From assembly GCF_002806945.1 (NCBI RefSeq), contig NZ_NIHC01000003.1:558001-622000 (forward strand): DNA of 64,000 nucleotides. Reading direction: 5' to 3'. The notes under the pieces were generated by a model. That model ran no database searches and had not been told where the DNA came from. It saw only the letters and a list, made by a program, of their open reading frames with translations. A program made the translations under genes and the position numbers. This document shows positions 9,170-18,986 of the stretch, piece after piece. Numbering within the stretch: the stretch's first letter is position 1; each line of letters opens with the position of its first letter. The stretch is from Marinobacter salexigens (lineage in GTDB: Bacteria > Pseudomonadota > Gammaproteobacteria > Pseudomonadales > Oleiphilaceae).

Positions 9170-10051
9170 ATGACGACACTGAGTAACGATTGGTTTACAG
9201 AGGTTTTCCAGGATCAAGGAACGGCGTTTTCACTGCAGGTGAGAAAGAAGCTGCACGAAGAGCAAACACCGTTTCAGAAGCTGGAAATCTACGAAACCGA
9301 AACCTTCGGCAACCTGATGGTGCTGGATGGCTGTGTGATGCTGACTACCCGGGATAACTTTCTGTACCACGAGATGATGACTCACCCGGCGCTATTCACC
9401 CATAAAAACCCGAAAAAGGTGGTGATTGTGGGGGGCGGTGACTGCGGCACTTTGAAAGAAGTGCTGAAACACCCGGATGTTGAAGAAGCCTGGCAGGTTG
9501 AAATCGACGAGCGGGTCACTCGCATGTCTGAGGAATATTTCCCGGAATTGTGCGAATCCAACGATGACCCACGGGCCAATTTCTTCTTTGGCGACGGCGT
9601 TCAATGGATGCGAGAAGTGGATCCCGACAGCATTGATGTCATCATTATCGACAGTACCGATCCGGTTGGCCCCGCTGAAGGCCTCTTTGCCCTGGATTTC
9701 TATCGCGACGCCATGCTGGCGCTGGGTGACGGCGGCATTATTGTGCAGCAGAGCGAATCGCCGCTGCTTCACACCAATACCATCATCAAAGACATGCACA
9801 ACGACATGCGCAAAGCCGGCTTCGACCACGTGCAAACCCTGCCGTTCCCTCAGCCGGTTTACCCCACCGGCTGGTGGAGTTGCACCATGGCCAGCAAGGA
9901 CAATCCGCTGAGGTATTTCCGCGAGGATGATGCCAACAAGCGCCCCTTCGTAACTCGCTACTACAACAGCGGTATTCACTACGGCGCCTTGGCCATGCCC
10001 CAGTTCATGATCGAAGCCCTGGAAGACGAAACGCGACCGGCAGTGTGTTAG
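9170..10051 (+). CDS. speE: polyamine aminopropyltransferase (spermidine synthase)
   Basis: A 293-residue enzyme that transfers aminopropyl from decarboxylated S-adenosylmethionine to putrescine. The AdoMet-binding loop reads GGGDCGTLKEV rather than the more usual GGGDGG. The catalytic-Asp motif DSTDPVGPAEGL is intact, and QSESP and PTGWW follow as expected. The ATG at 9170 has GGGAG seven bases upstream; a TTG 15 bases further 5' is in frame but not needed. It lies divergent to speA across a roughly 215-bp AT-rich gap in which I could not assign a convincing promoter. Confidence 0.95.
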   Translation: MTTLSNDWFTEVFQDQGTAFSLQVRKKLHEEQTPFQKLEIYETETFGNLMVLDGCVMLTTRDNFLYHEMMTHPALFTHKNPKKVVIVGGGDCGTLKEVLKHPDVEEAWQVEIDERVTRMSEEYFPELCESNDDPRANFFFGDGVQWMREVDPDSIDVIIIDSTDPVGPAEGLFALDFYRDAMLALGDGGIIVQQSESPLLHTNTIIKDMHNDMRKAGFDHVQTLPFPQPVYPTGWWSCTMASKDNPLRYFREDDANKRPFVTRYYNSGIHYGALAMPQFMIEALEDETRPAVC

Positions 10052-10058
10052 TTGGTGG

Positions 10059-11243
10059 CTACTTCACCGCCCAGATGCGCTCGAGCGTCAGTTCGTCCGG
10101 GTCAAACTGGTACACGCTGATGCCACCGGACGACTGATGCCCCATCGCCAGAATACCCGCCTCGGGAGAGGTGGCGATGGCGGTGTTGCGGTCGTAGTTG
10201 CTGCCGTAGGTGACCAATTTGGGCGATTCACCCAGATCAAAGTACTTCACGGGCCAGGGGCTGCCGGTTTTGAATAGGGCGGCTATGTGGCTGTTGTTGC
10301 CGAAGCGCAGGTAGTATTCGCTGTTGTGGATGAAGGCCACGGCGATGGTGAAGGTGTTGAGGCCTTCAGGGGCATCAATGAGGCCGCTTCTATCTCTGTT
10401 TCGAGGGTCGCCCGCCTCAAACGGAGTGTCATCGAGATACACGCCACCATAATAGGTTGCTAACCTATGTCGGGTTCCTGGCTGAGCTGTATTCCAAAAA
10501 TAACCGATACCATTCTCGTCTGCGCTGACCACCCATTGCCCGTCTGGGCTAATGGCGGCGTGAGTTTTGACTGAATTGCCGTCCAGTTTAGCAATTGGTT
10601 GCCCGGTTTCGAGACCCCACAAAGCGACACCGTTCATGCGCTGGTATTTCTCCCCTTGATCACGAACTTCTTGTATCGACCGGTAATAGGGTGGTTCAAA
10701 TGCTTTGGATTCCCCGCTTCCTGCAGAAACCAGCCATTGCTCTGACTCGTCCATCGAGAGATTGAAGAGCTTGTGGTAGCCAAGAAAAGCTCTGCCATCG
10801 GTTGCTTTGATTGTCTCTGTAGATCCGTCTTTCCATCGTCGAAATATGCCCCAGCCAATGTCAGAGTAGTAATAGGTGTTGAGATCCTGAGTCATGAGAT
10901 GACCATAGGTCGGTTTGTCTAACTCAAAAGTTGTCTGGGGCATTCCGTTTGTTGTTTGGGCGGTCACGACGTTGTCGAGATCCTGCCATAGAAAAACATC
11001 CCGCTTTTTAATGAAATAGGCACTATAGATGTTAGCCTCGCGGCTAATGATTTTCCGGTTACGTGCTTTCAAATCCCACAGAATCAACTTCTGATCCCTG
11101 TGGGCCGTGATGGCAAATGCCCCGTTTGAGGAAACTGAGGCACTTACGACGGGCCCGGCTGAGTTGTAAACTTTCCACAAGGTGAACCCTGCAGCCAAAG
11201 TCACTCCCACTAGTAGAAGTGCCCGTAGATTGAATTTGCTCAT
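10059..11243 (-). CDS. membrane-anchored WD40-like beta-propeller, candidate immunity protein
   Basis: A 394-residue protein with an N-terminal hydrophobic segment (about residues 8-24) and no lipobox, which would place the remainder in the periplasm. The body has propeller-like repeats: SSNGAFAITAHRDQKLILWDL near 38-58 and SPDGQWVVSADENGIGYFW near 231-249. The start overlaps the stop of the hydrolase gene (TGATG), making it the last gene of a coupled DUF4123-hydrolase-propeller unit. Third position after a chaperone and a lipase-like effector, plus periplasmic location, is what is expected of an immunity protein. That role is inference; a scaffold or accessory role is possible. Confidence 0.6.
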   Translation of the reverse strand: MSKFNLRALLLVGVTLAAGFTLWKVYNSAGPVVSASVSSNGAFAITAHRDQKLILWDLKARNRKIISREANIYSAYFIKKRDVFLWQDLDNVVTAQTTNGMPQTTFELDKPTYGHLMTQDLNTYYYSDIGWGIFRRWKDGSTETIKATDGRAFLGYHKLFNLSMDESEQWLVSAGSGESKAFEPPYYRSIQEVRDQGEKYQRMNGVALWGLETGQPIAKLDGNSVKTHAAISPDGQWVVSADENGIGYFWNTAQPGTRHRLATYYGGVYLDDTPFEAGDPRNRDRSGLIDAPEGLNTFTIAVAFIHNSEYYLRFGNNSHIAALFKTGSPWPVKYFDLGESPKLVTYGSNYDRNTAIATSPEAGILAMGHQSSGGISVYQFDPDELTLERIWAVK

Positions 11244-13171
11244 CAGTAACGCCCAAACTTTGAATTTGCCAGTAATTGGCTCTGCATAATTTCTCGCTGG
11301 TAGACCTCTTCAAACAGTTCTTGGGTGGGGATGCGCATTCCTGAATGGCTGAAGAGCCAAGAGCTTTGATCAACCTCCGCCCAAGATCCATCCTGCAGGT
11401 TATCCTCGATAAATCCATCTCGAAAGAAGCCAGTTCCTTCACCCGTAACCTTGGCAAACCCCACATACCCCAACGCCGGCCTCGGCGACTGCTTCGGAAA
11501 CCACCCATTCACCGCAAGCCTCTTCAAACGCAAAACATAATCCTTCGCCACCTGCGGGCTTATGCTGGCGCGGTGATTCAACGGCGACAGCAGGGTGTAC
11601 TCAGGCGGCCGCTCGCCGATACGCAGGCAGTCTATGCAGGGCTGCCAGAGAGCGTTTGCTTCGGCTAGAATTTCTTGTTCCAGCCTGCCCCAGTTGGCTT
11701 TAACGGTTTGTTTGAGCACCTCGGGTACATACGCCGAACGCTGAGGGTGGGCCGTTTCCCCGGCGTCAAAGGTGAGGGGCAAATACTCCTTGTAGAGCTT
11801 TTCAATGGCAGGCTCGAAGCCATTGTCCAGAAAGCTCGGGAAGCACCACCATTTCTTGTTATAAGCTCCGTGCAATTTACCGAGTATGTCATCCATCGGA
11901 TCCTCGGCCCTGGCCAGCGCCCAGGCGGTCATTGCTGCAGGGTGGATACGGTACAGGGCCTTTTGCCACCAGGCCCTGTCGTCGGTATTGTCTGGCCCGA
12001 GAATCCCGTCACCACGGGAGTGCAGCACGACAATTTTCCGGGCGGCGCTGTGGGCGGACGGAAACACGCCGAGCCCCAGGGGGTGCGCATCACGGGAGCT
12101 GTCGTTGGTGAGAGCGTTGTCGGCGACCGCTGGCTGCCAGAGAAACAGGTGGTCCACCAGGTTGCTATGCCCGATGGTACCCAGAATATTCAGTGCAGTG
12201 AGGCCCACCCGTGCGCCCAGTGAATGAGTGATGATGTTGATGGCAATGCCAGCGTTTGCCAGTTGTTGAATTATGGCCACCAAACGCCGCCCACTCGCCA
12301 TGGCATTCAGTTCGGCCTGCATAAAGTCTGTAGCGCCGGTATTCCCAGGCCAGGAAACATTGATAATGCGGCTGTAGGGCATCCAGTCCTTGCCATCAAA
12401 ACCCGCAGCGCGATTCAGTTGGTATTCCATGTGAATGGCCCAGCTGTGCGCGCCTGTGCCGTTCACTTCGTCGTCTTTCAGCGGGGTGGCGGTATAGTCC
12501 GATAGCGCCCCCGTATCCTGCCAGACCGTAGCCTTGTTTGGGTGCCAGGCAGTTCTCGGTACTGGCCCGTGGCCGCCGTAACGTTTTTGGCTATCCTTGC
12601 GGTTCAGGAATCGCCCCCACTCTCCATGGGGCACGTTGTAGCCGTGTATGTAGATAAGCGCGTTGTTGCCATTCTCCCGGAAATAATCCAGTTGCTCGTC
12701 TGTCAGCAAGTCGCCCGAGGCAGGGGCCGGATCCCGCAGGTTGATGATTACCGGCGGCGGCAAGTGTATAGCCCTGGCTTTGCGTTCGCCCTGAATAACC
12801 GTGAGGTCTACACCTTCATCGAGGTAATGACCGGGGGCGAAGCGGCGTTGTTCACTCACAGTATCGAAACCGATCAGATGCTCGCCTTCCGGCTCCTCCG
12901 GCCAACGCCATCTGGCATTTCCGGTGACGAGTTGAGTGAAGATGGCTTCGGTATTGTCTGGCGTATGTTCTGTGCCATTTTCCAGTTGAGCGGTTACAAC
13001 CTTGCCGCTCTCATCGGTGATTGTGCCGGCGCCGATAAACGCCCTCGTGCGCTTGAGGTTGTCCGAGCGTTGCAGGCGCACGTTTGCGGTTTCGTGGGTG
13101 CAAATGGGCGCGCCGTGGGCGCCAAAAGGTGCTGAGCTGGGTGAAAAGGGCAGGTGGCTTGCGGCTGTCAT
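11243..13171 (-). CDS. alpha/beta-hydrolase, candidate type VI secretion lipase effector
   Basis: A 642-residue protein with no signal peptide. A DUF900-like alpha/beta-hydrolase core is visible: the oxyanion-side strand ALIYIHGYN (171-179), the nucleophile elbow ITHSLGAR with Ser317 (315-321), and a likely catalytic Asp388 in LHSRGDGILG. The catalytic His was not assigned. The pentapeptide is THSLG, not GxSxG. A long N-terminal extension (about 1-165) could be the chaperone- or VgrG-binding part. It starts immediately after the stop of the DUF4123 gene (TGA then ATG). Type VI lipases such as Vibrio TseL sit in the same chaperone-lipase-immunity order and, as I remember, have similar length; activity here is inference. 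Confidence 0.65.
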   Translation of the reverse strand: MTAASHLPFSPSSAPFGAHGAPICTHETANVRLQRSDNLKRTRAFIGAGTITDESGKVVTAQLENGTEHTPDNTEAIFTQLVTGNARWRWPEEPEGEHLIGFDTVSEQRRFAPGHYLDEGVDLTVIQGERKARAIHLPPPVIINLRDPAPASGDLLTDEQLDYFRENGNNALIYIHGYNVPHGEWGRFLNRKDSQKRYGGHGPVPRTAWHPNKATVWQDTGALSDYTATPLKDDEVNGTGAHSWAIHMEYQLNRAAGFDGKDWMPYSRIINVSWPGNTGATDFMQAELNAMASGRRLVAIIQQLANAGIAINIITHSLGARVGLTALNILGTIGHSNLVDHLFLWQPAVADNALTNDSSRDAHPLGLGVFPSAHSAARKIVVLHSRGDGILGPDNTDDRAWWQKALYRIHPAAMTAWALARAEDPMDDILGKLHGAYNKKWWCFPSFLDNGFEPAIEKLYKEYLPLTFDAGETAHPQRSAYVPEVLKQTVKANWGRLEQEILAEANALWQPCIDCLRIGERPPEYTLLSPLNHRASISPQVAKDYVLRLKRLAVNGWFPKQSPRPALGYVGFAKVTGEGTGFFRDGFIEDNLQDGSWAEVDQSSWLFSHSGMRIPTQELFEEVYQREIMQSQLLANSKFGRY

Positions 13172-14050
13172 TCAGGTTCCCTCCTGTAAGTGCGCTAATG
13201 TTGAAAGTGCTTCCAGTGTGCCGGACCAATGGGCTCCTTGCCGGGTTTTGCGTACAGTCGCCAGCTCATCCTGGTTCAGAACTCTGGTGAAACCTTGCCG
13301 TATCAAAAGCTCCGCGCCTTCTACCAGGGCTTGTTCATTCGGAGCCCCTAATGTGATCAATTGCTGGAACCAAGAAGAAACGACGCCATCCTCCAGTCCA
13401 TTGCCCTGAGCAAGGGACTTCACCAGCAGGTTCTGGCGACAGTGCTCCACGGCTGCCAGGTTCTCTTTGGTCAGCACCAACGGTTGCGAGACAGTGTCAG
13501 CCAAACCGCTCGAAGCTGCCCGGGTCTCGTTTTTCACAAGCGACCAGTTGGCACTTCCATAGTGCCCCTTGATAGCGGTTAGTGGGCCAAGCACGCGCAG
13601 GCGTTGATGGGGTGAGAGCGAAGCCCCAAGGCTGCCCAGTGTTGCCGGATCTGAGTAACGAAAGAGGCTGTCGCCGTGCGGGCCGCTAACCGTGTTCAGG
13701 CTGACAAGATGATTGCGGATGTCTTCGAGCGTCAATTGTGGGCCGTGTATGGCCAGGGCTTTGCCCTCTGCTAGCCATCCTTGCAGCCAATGCTCACTCT
13801 GGTGAGTGACAGGCTGAGTAATCAACGGGCCATCAAAGGCTTGTTCACGGTATTGCGAATGGATGTAGGGCAAGTCGTAAACCGGCACCGGGTCCTGCTC
13901 GAAAAGCAGGCGCAAGGCTTCGGAGTGCTTTGCCTGGTCAATCAGATACCAATTGGCATCTGCATCAAAAGAACCTGAATGATGATAAAACGACGTGGTT
14001 TCGTGAGCCTTTCGGCTCTGGGCTGTGGAGTCCTTCATGGCTGCCTTCAT
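13172..14050 (-). CDS. DUF4123 protein, type VI secretion effector chaperone-like
   Basis: A 292-residue protein. Residues about 29-150 match the DUF4123 pattern: an N-terminal WYLIDQAKHSEAL strand-helix, a central WLQGWLAEGKALAIHG, and the hallmark LFRYSDPATLGSLGASLSPHQRLRVLGP. DUF4123 proteins (Tap/TEC) are adaptors that load cargo effectors onto VgrG. The C-terminal part (about 190-290) is less conserved, with a Leu-rich helical region. It is the first gene of the coupled cassette; an AAGGA precedes the ATG at 14050, and an internal Met at 14038 is an alternative start. No vgrG, hcp or paar gene is in the window. Confidence 0.78.
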   Translation of the reverse strand: MKAAMKDSTAQSRKAHETTSFYHHSGSFDADANWYLIDQAKHSEALRLLFEQDPVPVYDLPYIHSQYREQAFDGPLITQPVTHQSEHWLQGWLAEGKALAIHGPQLTLEDIRNHLVSLNTVSGPHGDSLFRYSDPATLGSLGASLSPHQRLRVLGPLTAIKGHYGSANWSLVKNETRAASSGLADTVSQPLVLTKENLAAVEHCRQNLLVKSLAQGNGLEDGVVSSWFQQLITLGAPNEQALVEGAELLIRQGFTRVLNQDELATVRKTRQGAHWSGTLEALSTLAHLQEGT

Positions 14051-14157
14051 CTATCCTTAGATGACCAAAATGCACAGTGATGGTAGCCGAATGTGTAAAT
14101 ACTGTCACCCGGTCTGGCGGCCCGGACGCATTGTTCAAATACCGCGATTCAGAAACC

Positions 14158-14188
14158 GGGAAGGAATACCCATTCAGGTATCCCTCCC
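14158..14188 (-). terminator. possible terminator of glnK-amtB
   Basis: An imperfect hairpin just downstream of the amtB stop: GGGAGGGATACC pairs with GGTATTCCTTCCC across a six-base loop, allowing G-U pairs. Only a weak T-rich stretch follows on the minus strand, so rho-independent termination is possible but not certain. Confidence 0.45.
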
Positions 14189-14206
14189 AGGCTCACCTGA
14201 GGTTGG

Positions 14207-15475
14207 CTATTTTCCGGTAACAAACTCCGGATAGGCTTCCATGCCGCACTCCGCCAGATCAACACCCTCGTATTCATCCAGCTCGCTGACTCTTATCCCC
14301 GTTACAGCCTTGATAATGCCCCATACCAGCAGGCTGGCAAGAAACACCCAGCCAAAAATGGTTGCCGCACCAATCAACTGGCCGCTGAAGCTTGCGTCGC
14401 CGTTGGTTACCGGCACCAGCATTAGCCCCAGGAAACCGCAGACACCGTGGGCAGAGATGGCGCCCACCGGGTCGTCGATACGCAGTTTGTCGAGAAAGAT
14501 AACGCTGAACACCACCAGCACACCGCCAAGACCACCCCAGAGCGTTGCAACCAGTGCGCTTGGGGTCGATGGCTCGGCGGTGATCACCACCAGGCCAGCG
14601 ATGGCTCCGTTGAGAAGCATGGTCAAATCCGCTTTGCCAAACAACAGGCGACCGGTTATCAGGGCGGCGATGGCTCCACCTGCGGCAGCTGCGTTGGTGT
14701 TGAGGAAGACCATGGCAACCGAATTGGCGCTGGCGATATCGCCTAGCTTGAGAACAGAGCCGCCATTGAAGCCAAACCAGCCCATCCACAGGATAAATGT
14801 GCCCAGCGCAGCCAGCGGCAGATTGGAGCCGGGAATGGCGCGGATTTCGCCGTTGGGGCCGTATTTGCCTTTGCGGGCACCCAGCAACAGCACCCCGGCA
14901 AGGGCCGCGGCGGCACCGGCCAGGTGGACGATGCCGGAGCCGGCAAAGTCACTGAAGCCCAGGTCGCCCAGGCTATACAGCCCGAAAACATCCTTGCCGC
15001 CCCAGGTCCAGGAACCTTCCAGCGGGTAGATAAGCCCGGTCATCACCGCTGCAAAGGCGAGAAATGCCCACAACTTCATTCGTTCAGCAACGGCACCGGA
15101 TACGATCGACATGGCGGTGGCTACAAACACCACCTGGAAGAAGAAATCCGCCGCGCTGGAGTAAATCGCACCGCCCTCAAAACCATCTTCCCGACTGGCA
15201 ATGTCAGCCAGAACTGCTGCCGCATCTATTCGCTCAATGCCGTTCAGTAGAAGGGTGCCGTCGTACATGAGGGCATAGCCGCACACCAGGTACATGGTGC
15301 AGGCAATGGCATAAAGCGCGACGTTTTTAGTGAGGATTTCAGTGGTGTTTTTAGCTCTTACCAGCCCGGATTCGAGCATGGCAAAACCCGCAGCCATCCA
15401 CATAACTAATGCGCCGCACATCAGGAAATAAAACGTATCTATTGCATACTGCAGGTGAAAAACATTGCTTTCCAT
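14207..15475 (-). CDS. amtB: ammonium transporter
   Basis: Amt/Rh-family channel of 422 residues with eleven expected membrane segments. The N-terminal region reads WMAAGFAMLESGLVRAKN, the family signature around the first helices, and the pore region contains the conserved twin-His type context (GIVHLAGAAAAL, AHGVCGFLGL). It has no cleavable signal peptide. The ATG at 15475 is chosen because GGAGGG lies about six bases upstream; in-frame codons further 5' are unconserved. It is 70 bp downstream of glnK and should be expressed with it under nitrogen limitation and blocked by GlnK when ammonium is plentiful. Confidence 0.96.
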   Translation of the reverse strand: MESNVFHLQYAIDTFYFLMCGALVMWMAAGFAMLESGLVRAKNTTEILTKNVALYAIACTMYLVCGYALMYDGTLLLNGIERIDAAAVLADIASREDGFEGGAIYSSAADFFFQVVFVATAMSIVSGAVAERMKLWAFLAFAAVMTGLIYPLEGSWTWGGKDVFGLYSLGDLGFSDFAGSGIVHLAGAAAALAGVLLLGARKGKYGPNGEIRAIPGSNLPLAALGTFILWMGWFGFNGGSVLKLGDIASANSVAMVFLNTNAAAAGGAIAALITGRLLFGKADLTMLLNGAIAGLVVITAEPSTPSALVATLWGGLGGVLVVFSVIFLDKLRIDDPVGAISAHGVCGFLGLMLVPVTNGDASFSGQLIGAATIFGWVFLASLLVWGIIKAVTGIRVSELDEYEGVDLAECGMEAYPEFVTGK

Positions 15476-15545
15476 AGGAAGCCCTCCGCACAAGGCACTT
15501 CAAGTTGATTTTTTTGCGTTGGTTTTTTAGCTGATCAGGGCAATA

Positions 15546-16250
<705 letters not shown>

Positions 16251-16274
16251 TTATTTTAATCAGTGAGGTGATGA

Positions 16275-16529
16275 GTGAAAGGCCCACAGGATATTTTTTC
16301 GCAGATTCAGGGGCAGTTTGGGCAATTTGTACCAGATATGGCTCGTGCCGCCCGGGAAGATTTTGAAACCCAGGCTCGCGCTGCGGTTACGTCGGTTTTG
16401 GCGCGTTTGGAGCTGGTGACCCGTGACGAATTTGACGCCCAGCAAGCAGTGCTTATGAAAACCCGCGAGATGGTAGAGGCTTTGGAAAAAAGAGTCGCGG
16501 AGCTGGAAAAGTCTCAGAAATCACAGTAA
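16275..16529 (+). CDS. ubiK: ubiquinone biosynthesis accessory factor UbiK (YqiC family)
   Basis: Small acidic coiled-coil protein of 84 residues. It matches the UbiK/YqiC pattern: an N-terminal amphipathic stretch (DIFSQIQGQFGQFVPDM), a central VLARLELVTRDEFDAQQAVL and a C-terminal coiled coil ALEKRVAELEK. UbiK binds UbiJ in the soluble late ubiquinone-synthesis complex. The start is GTG at 16275, preceded by GAGGTG; the ATG four bases upstream is out of frame. It is followed 89 bp later by yifB on the same strand. Confidence 0.88.
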   Translation: MKGPQDIFSQIQGQFGQFVPDMARAAREDFETQARAAVTSVLARLELVTRDEFDAQQAVLMKTREMVEALEKRVAELEKSQKSQ

Positions 16530-16618
16530 ACCCAGATTGCTCCCGGCAGGAAGTCGGGCTCATGTTGGCCGATGTATTTTGGCCTTGGACTGATAACCAG
16601 AAACCATGGAAGGTTGTT

Positions 16619-18145
16619 ATGCTTGCCGTTGTCCATTCCCGCGCCAGCATTGGCGTATCTGCGCCTGAAGTCACCGTTGAGGTCCATCTTTCCGGCGGGC
16701 TCCCCGCGCTTTCTATTGTTGGTTTGCCTGAAACCGGTGTGCGTGAAAGCCGCGAACGAGTGAGAAGCGCGTTGTTGAACGCAGGCTTTGAATTCCCGGC
16801 ACGCCGTATAACCATCAATCTGGCGCCGGCAGACTTGCCCAAAGAAGGCGGCCGCTTTGATCTGCCAATCGCGCTTGGCATTCTTGCCGCTTCCGGGCAG
16901 ATACCTACCGAAAGTCTTGCGTCCTGTGAGTTTCTGGGAGAGCTTTCCCTTGATGGTGCGCTCCGCCCGCTAAAAGGCGTGTTGCCTGCCGTTCTGGCGG
17001 CGCGAAAAGCAGGGCGTAGCTTGCTTATACCCAATAGCAACGCAGAAGAAGCCGCGCTCGCAAGCCAGGGTGATGTGCTGGCAGCGGGGCATATATTGGC
17101 TGTTTGCGAGCACTTGTGTGGGCGGGCCCGACTGGTTCCTGTGGCCCGCACAAAGCCTGATCCCCTGGCGTATGGAGACATGCCGGATCTTGCAGATGTG
17201 CGTGGCCAAAGTGTCCCCCGCCGGGCCTTGGAAGTCGCTGCTGCCGGGTCGCACAATCTTCTGTTTTTCGGGCCGCCGGGAACCGGGAAAAGCATGTTGG
17301 CCAGCCGCTTACCCGGAATTTTGCCAGATCTGAGCGACGATCACGCCATGGAGGTGGCCAGTGTGCATTCGGTTGCCGGGCTGCGGGTAGGAGAAGGCGG
17401 TTGGCGCCAACCGCCATTCAGATCCCCTCATCACACCGCGTCTGCCGTGGCGTTGGTGGGTGGTGGCAGCAGCCCCAGGCCCGGAGAAATCTCTTTGGCC
17501 CACAGGGGCGTACTTTTCCTCGATGAATTGCCAGAGTTTGAGCGCCGGGTTCTGGAAGTGCTGCGGGAGCCCATGGAAACCGGAGAAATTTCCATCAGCC
17601 GAGCCGCTCGGCAGGTGAGTTTCCCTGCAAGATTTCAGGTTATCGGCGCGATGAATCCCTGTCCTTGCGGCTACAGCGGGCACCCAACCATTGAATGCCA
17701 GTGCACGCCCCAACAGGTTATGCGCTATCGCTCGAAAATTTCCGGCCCGCTTCTGGACAGGTTCGATTTACACGTGGAAGTGCCTGTGCAAAGTGGCGAT
17801 GTACTGATGCAGTCTGGTGGTGATGGTGAGTCCAGTGCCGCAGTACGAGAGCGGGTGGGGCTTGCCAGAGAGCGTCAGGCCCATCGGGGGTGTGTTAACG
17901 CAACTTTGTCCGGGCGCGAACTGCAGACGGCCTGCAGCCTTGCCCCCTCCAGTGAAAAGCTGCTTTCCGGCGCCATGGAGAAGTTGGGGCTGTCAGCCCG
18001 TGCACTGCACCGGATACTGCGGGTTGCCCGTACTCTGGCCGATCTGGACGGGGCTGAAGCGGTTACACAGGCGCATTTGGTGGAGGCGCTGGGGTATCGC
18101 CAGTTTGATCGCCAAACCGGTAAGAGCTCTGTGGTCTCCGCCTGA
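16619..18145 (+). CDS. YifB/ComM-family AAA+ ATPase (Mg-chelatase-like)
   Basis: A 508-residue protein with an N-terminal Lon-protease-like fold domain (about 1-170), a central AAA+ module with Walker A GPPGTGKSML (near residues 221-230) and Walker B LFLDELPEF, and a C-terminal Mg_chelatase domain ending in SARALHRILRVARTLADL. A four-cysteine group NPCPCGYSGHPTIECQC follows Walker B, as in the family. In naturally competent bacteria ComM is a branch-migration helicase for incoming DNA. The ATG at 16619 gives the standard start and has GGAAGG upstream; 19 further in-frame codons are unconserved. Type IV pilus retraction genes lie elsewhere in the window. Confidence 0.92.
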   Translation: MLAVVHSRASIGVSAPEVTVEVHLSGGLPALSIVGLPETGVRESRERVRSALLNAGFEFPARRITINLAPADLPKEGGRFDLPIALGILAASGQIPTESLASCEFLGELSLDGALRPLKGVLPAVLAARKAGRSLLIPNSNAEEAALASQGDVLAAGHILAVCEHLCGRARLVPVARTKPDPLAYGDMPDLADVRGQSVPRRALEVAAAGSHNLLFFGPPGTGKSMLASRLPGILPDLSDDHAMEVASVHSVAGLRVGEGGWRQPPFRSPHHTASAVALVGGGSSPRPGEISLAHRGVLFLDELPEFERRVLEVLREPMETGEISISRAARQVSFPARFQVIGAMNPCPCGYSGHPTIECQCTPQQVMRYRSKISGPLLDRFDLHVEVPVQSGDVLMQSGGDGESSAAVRERVGLARERQAHRGCVNATLSGRELQTACSLAPSSEKLLSGAMEKLGLSARALHRILRVARTLADLDGAEAVTQAHLVEALGYRQFDRQTGKSSVVSA

Positions 18146-18216
18146 TTCTTTTTACTCTGGTAAACTGTGTGCAAACTCCGTTAATCAAACCCGCAGCCAG
18201 CGGTTGAGGATTGCAG

Positions 18217-18969
18217 ATGACTGATCAGAAAGAACCGCAAGATCTTGGTGATGATAACCCACAAAAACAGCCAGCCAGCGATTCGCCCATTACCACCCGC
18301 CGTGGTGTTCGCAGTTTTGTGTTGCGCCAGGGGCGTATGACCGAGGGCCAGAAAAAGGCCTACGAGCGCAGTTGGCCGAAGTTTGGCCTGAGCCGTGAAG
18401 ACGGCATGATCGACCCGCGCCAGGTATTTGGCCGCGACGCTATGCTCAATCTCGAAATTGGTTTTGGGATGGGCCGCTCCTTGGCGGAAATGGCTGAAGC
18501 AGCGCCAGAGCAAGACTTTATTGGTGTAGAAGTTCACCTGCCAGGCGTCGGCGCACTGCTCAAGGAAATTGAGGATCGTGGGCTGGAGAATGTCCGCGTT
18601 TACAACATAGATGCCAATGATGTGATCGATTTGTGCCTGCCGGACGCTTGTCTGGACCAGGTTATGGTGTTTTTCCCGGATCCCTGGCACAAAAAGAAGC
18701 ATCACAAGCGACGACTGGTTCAGCCTGAATTTGTTCAGCGCATTCGCCATAAGTTGCGAGTCGGTGGCATTCTGCATCTGGCCACAGACTGGGAAAACTA
18801 TGCAGAGCATATGATGGAAGTAATGGGTGAATCTGAAGGGTTTGCCAATACCCAGGAGCAGGGCGAATACTCACCACGGCCTGACTACCGCCCGATTACC
18901 AAGTTTGAAAAACGTGGCGAGAATCTGGGGCATGGTGTTTGGGACTTGCTGTTTCACCGCACTAACTAA
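18217..18969 (+). CDS. trmB: tRNA (guanine-N7-)-methyltransferase
   Basis: SAM-dependent methyltransferase of 250 residues that makes m7G46 in tRNA. The SAM loop [11 protein letters not shown], the [12 protein letters not shown] strand and the catalytic [17 protein letters not shown] motif are all present in order. The ATG at 18217 has GAGG seven bases upstream; the TTG two codons before is an unlikely start. About 30 N-terminal residues before the conserved [10 protein letters not shown] are polar and low in conservation. It converges with a small membrane-protein gene 17 bp downstream. Confidence 0.95.
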   Translation: MTDQKEPQDLGDDNPQKQPASDSPITTRRGVRSFVLRQGRMTEGQKKAYERSWPKFGLSREDGMIDPRQVFGRDAMLNLEIGFGMGRSLAEMAEAAPEQDFIGVEVHLPGVGALLKEIEDRGLENVRVYNIDANDVIDLCLPDACLDQVMVFFPDPWHKKKHHKRRLVQPEFVQRIRHKLRVGGILHLATDWENYAEHMMEVMGESEGFANTQEQGEYSPRPDYRPITKFEKRGENLGHGVWDLLFHRTN

Positions 18970-18986
18970 ACTACGCGGTGAGGCAT

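Noticed and set aside
10052..14206. A full type VI secretion cluster
   Set aside because: No VgrG, Hcp, PAAR, TssB/C or ClpV-like coding sequence is present; only the effector-type cassette is supported.
14241..15029. A 262-codon plus-strand frame opposite amtB
   Set aside because: It is Pro/Ser/Thr/Ala-rich antisense translation of amtB with no ribosome site or motif.
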